Origin: Ardenticatenaceae bacterium
GTDB taxonomy: Bacteria; Chloroflexota; Anaerolineae; Promineifilales; Promineifilaceae
NCBI GenBank assembly: GCA_020634235.1
Contig: JACKCB010000001.1
Location: 1,550,001 to 1,614,000 of the forward strand
Direction: 5' to 3'
DNA length: 64,000 nucleotides
The notes beneath the pieces were generated by a model. That model saw only the letters and a program-made list of their open reading frames with translations. It ran no database searches and was not told the origin of the DNA. Every line of letters begins with the position of its first letter. Position 1 is the first letter of the stretch. The position numbers and the translations under genes are program-made. Positions 62,092-64,000 of this stretch are shown piece after piece.

Positions 62092-62841
62092 TTATGCTTC
62101 TTTTTCCGGCGCTTTCTTGTAATCCACAAAACGGTAGCCGACACCCCGTTCCGTCAGGATGTACTTGGGGTTGGCCGGGTCTCGCTCAATCTTCTTGCGC
62201 AGGTAGTTGATGTAGAGGCGCAGGTAGTGCGTTTCATCACGATACTCATAGCCCCATACCTTGGCCAGCAGCGTATCGTGCGGCACAACCCAGCCGGCAT
62301 TCTGAATGAGGTGGTTTAGCAGCCGGTATTCGGTGGGACGCAGGTCGATGCGCTCCCCTTCCACAATGACCTGATGCCGGTTGAAATCGACCGACAGGCG
62401 GTCATCGATACGCAGGACGGTACGTGGGGGTGGGGCTGGCCACTCAGCCCGGCGCAGCACAGCGTTGACCCGGCTGTTTAGCTCGCGCGGGCTGAAGGGC
62501 TTAGTAATGTAATCATCGGCCCCCAGTTCCAGGCCATGAATCCGGTCGTCTTCGTCGGCCTTGACGGTGAGCAAGATGACTGGCACGGTGGAGATTTCGC
62601 GCAGGGTGCGCAGCGCTTCAAACCCGTCCATTTCGGGCATCATCACGTCCATGATGACCAGGTCGGGCAGGTATTGCCGAAGCTGTTCCAGGGCGGCCAG
62701 CCCGTTACGGGCTTCTATGACCTGGTATCCTTCCAATTCCAGGTTCATGCGGATGAAACGGATCATGCGCGGCTCGTCGTCGACGACAAGTATGAGCCGC
62801 GCCTGGGCAGGTTGTAGGGTAGATGGTACTTGTTCGACCAT
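62092..62841 (-). CDS. OmpR/PhoB-family response regulator
   Basis: A 249-residue regulator started at ATG 62841, with AAGGA 7 bases upstream; a frame extension to 62868 has no ribosome site. The receiver has VVDDEP, phosphoacceptor Asp in VIMDVMMPEMDG, Thr in LLTVKA and Lys in ITKPFSPREL. A winged-helix domain follows, with RPTEYRLLNHLIQNAG and YLRLYINYLRKKIE, ending RGVGYRF. The last nine residues are charged. The kinase is not adjacent. Targets unknown. Confidence 0.93.
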   Translation of the reverse strand: MVEQVPSTLQPAQARLILVVDDEPRMIRFIRMNLELEGYQVIEARNGLAALEQLRQYLPDLVIMDVMMPEMDGFEALRTLREISTVPVILLTVKADEDDRIHGLELGADDYITKPFSPRELNSRVNAVLRRAEWPAPPPRTVLRIDDRLSVDFNRHQVIVEGERIDLRPTEYRLLNHLIQNAGWVVPHDTLLAKVWGYEYRDETHYLRLYINYLRKKIERDPANPKYILTERGVGYRFVDYKKAPEKEA

Positions 62842-62876
62842 GTCGCGTTCCTTAAGATTCGCTCGCAATTAAGTTT

Positions 62877-62920
62877 GTAGTAAAGGCTTTAGCCGTGCAG
62901 ACCGCTAAAGCGGTTACTAC
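62877..62920. repeat. Palindromic repeat with GTAGTAA/TTACTAC ends
   Basis: GTAGTAAAGGCTTTAGCC (62877-62894) and CGCTAAAGCGGTTACTAC (62903-62920) form an imperfect hairpin of 18-bp arms. It is unlike the surrounding DNA and resembles small dispersed palindromic elements of Chloroflexota and cyanobacteria. Confidence 0.65.
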
Positions 62921-62962
62921 GAACGGAAAGTCCAAAGTTGATTTTGGGCGGACCCTTACTAA

Positions 62963-63205
62963 CTACTCGCGCACGAAGCCGATGATGTCTTCATCTTCGG
63001 CGGAGGACATGACCTGGATGAAGTTTATGCGGTGCCAGGGCACTATCATGGTGTTGACGTGTTCTTCCAGGTAGTTGATCTCTTTGCCGTCACGCCGGCG
63101 AGGGTTGGTGAGGGTGATCATTTGGGCATCCGGTTTGGGAAGCTCGACCAGTTCGCACTGGATGGGGTCTTCGTTGACGATGTGGACTATGACGGTAATG
63201 CTCAT
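62963..63205 (-). CDS. Small conserved-looking protein of unknown function
   Basis: An 80-residue protein from ATG 63205 (MSITVIVHIVNEDPIQCELVEL). It looks like a small all-beta fold, with MITLTNPRRRDGKEI, VPWHRINFIQVM and a late acidic EDED. No family recognised. The frame upstream of 63205 is unlikely to be translated because it covers a CCCGGCCGGG copy and lacks a ribosome site. It lies between an OmpR-type regulator and the FHA gene on the same strand. Confidence 0.6.
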   Translation of the reverse strand: MSITVIVHIVNEDPIQCELVELPKPDAQMITLTNPRRRDGKEINYLEEHVNTMIVPWHRINFIQVMSSAEDEDIIGFVRE

Positions 63206-63319
63206 TATGGATTTTACCTGTGGTGAGTGTCTGCCTGCCCCGGCCGGGTTGGCGAGCCGCTGCCGGGTGACGGGCATGATTATAGGCAAGTGGGGAAAAA
63301 GCGCACACGCGCGGCCTGT

Positions 63320-63826
63320 TTACTCCAGGAAGATGTGTACCAGCAGGTAGCCAAAGCGCACCTCATCGCCGCTGTGAAGCGGGTAGGGCAGGTCGGGTGG
63401 CAGGCGGTAGTTGTTGAGGTAGGTGCCGTTGGTACTGTTCAGGTCGGAGATAACCACGCCCTGGTGGGAGAGTTTGATCGACGCGTGCAGCCGAGAAACA
63501 CCGAATTCGGCACCGCTGTCTTTGGTCAGGTCCAGCTCGGGGTAGCTGTTGTTGGCGGGGTCGGCCCGGCCAATGCGCACCGGCCGGGTCAGGTCCACCT
63601 TTACCCGCCGCCCGCTGCTGGGGATGAGAAAGGTGATCTGGTGGGCTTCCACGCTGGGGCGCAGGTCTTGCCCCCACAGCGAAGGCTGGCTAGGCGGGCT
63701 AAGCGCATCGGTGAAAGGGATTTGCGCGGCGTCTGCCTGGTGTGCGTCGATCAGGTAGGCCCCACACTCGGAGCAGAAAAGCGCCCCGGCCGGTTCCGTG
63801 TGGCCACATTCATTGCATTTCATCAT
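63320..63826 (-). CDS. Zinc-ribbon FHA-domain protein
   Basis: A 168-residue protein. The N-terminal zinc ribbon uses C4, C7, C18 and C21. A linker leads to an FHA domain with RIGRADPANNSYPELDL, GVSRLHASI and LNSTNGTYLNNYRL, the conserved phosphothreonine-binding loops. It should bind a phosphorylated Thr peptide, usually the product of a Ser/Thr kinase. Its start overlaps the end of the preceding VWA-type gene by 17 bases, suggesting coupled expression. Confidence 0.88.
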   Translation of the reverse strand: MMKCNECGHTEPAGALFCSECGAYLIDAHQADAAQIPFTDALSPPSQPSLWGQDLRPSVEAHQITFLIPSSGRRVKVDLTRPVRIGRADPANNSYPELDLTKDSGAEFGVSRLHASIKLSHQGVVISDLNSTNGTYLNNYRLPPDLPYPLHSGDEVRFGYLLVHIFLE

Positions 63827-64000
63827 GGGCGTCTAAGGACATGGTCTTGGTGAGCAAAGAACGAGTTCCGTACTTGAGTTTCTTGCGTCCCTCAAGTGAC
63901 ATTGTGCCTATGCGCGTCAGGCGCTGCGTTTCCACAATGGCCTCGTAGGCCAGTTTGCTGTGGCCCGATTCCATAAGGCGGGTGGATAGGCGGCGCATGC
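63810..64000 (-). CDS. C-terminal end of a probable VWA-domain protein (cut by window edge)
   Basis: The frame is open to the window edge, so only about 63 residues are seen. The segment RLSTRLMESGHSKLAYEAIVETQRLTRIGTMSLEGRKKLKYGTRSLL resembles the helical C-terminus of VWA proteins that commonly precede FHA genes. That assignment is from memory of the family, not from a visible MIDAS motif. Confidence 0.5.
   Translation of the reverse strand, partial: MRRLSTRLMESGHSKLAYEAIVETQRLTRIGTMSLEGRKKLKYGTRSLLTKTMSLDAHDEMQ

Overview
The window looks like chromosome of a filamentous or anaerobic-type Chloroflexota (Anaerolineae/Caldilineae-like). The evidence is indirect: high G+C, coenzyme F420 genes (cofD-cofC), GTG/TTG starts, large secreted multidomain proteins (one ending in a YLPV-type tail, another in a membrane anchor with an RRR tail), Thr/Pro-rich wall stalks, tandem M42 peptidases, and a tmRNA tag ANNNVAYNALPLAA. 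I cannot name a species.

Layout. 1-5.6 kb: F420 genes, a thioesterase, a histidine kinase/response regulator pair, a lipoprotein, a MobA-like nucleotidyltransferase and a YgjP-type metalloprotein, all forward. 5.6-17.2 kb: nucleotide-excision repair (a UvrA paralog and UvrB), Hsp33, a tandem universal stress protein, a lytic transglycosylase, an orphan MbtH-like protein and a WYL-domain regulator. 17.2-28.3 kb: a candidate structured RNA, then two large paralogous secreted P-domain proteins flanking a sugar-type ABC transporter (binding lipoprotein and two permeases). 28.7-42.3 kb: class A penicillin-binding protein, an M50-like protein lacking the catalytic Glu, DUF1992, a very large membrane histidine kinase, a Thr/Pro stalk protein, three tandem M42 aminopeptidases, two small membrane proteins and an APH-like kinase. 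42.7-51.2 kb: SET-domain protein, tmRNA, CPBP protease, a RumA/RlmD-like protein missing its catalytic residues, SPOUT methyltransferase, SDR, Lon-like protease, NUDIX and a LysM lipoprotein. 51.3-64 kb: ABC-F, a second UvrA, malic enzyme with a CXXC-less thioredoxin-reductase-like flavoprotein, a CBM48 protein, a RelA/SpoT protein with a degenerate synthetase domain, an OmpR-type regulator, and an FHA/VWA signalling cluster.

The most striking signal is not a gene. The 10-bp palindrome CCCGGCCGGG occurs close to 100 times (my count by eye), about once per 650 bp, where chance predicts fewer than one in 64 kb. In genes it mostly reads as the tripeptide Pro-Ala-Gly, and almost every PAG I checked is written this way. 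It resembles the cyanobacterial highly iterated palindrome HIP1, with a different sequence and host. A second signal is a shared promoter pattern before the UvrA paralog and uvrB that matches the LexA-independent DNA-damage promoter known from actinobacteria (RecA-NDp, PafBC-controlled). It lies near a WYL-domain regulator, the family to which PafB and PafC belong.

Several enzymes keep the family fold but have lost key catalytic residues (RlmD-like, RelA/SpoT synthetase, thioredoxin-reductase-like, M50-like). These are separate leads. No CRISPR array, insertion sequence, prophage or rRNA was seen, and no tRNA gene other than tmRNA.
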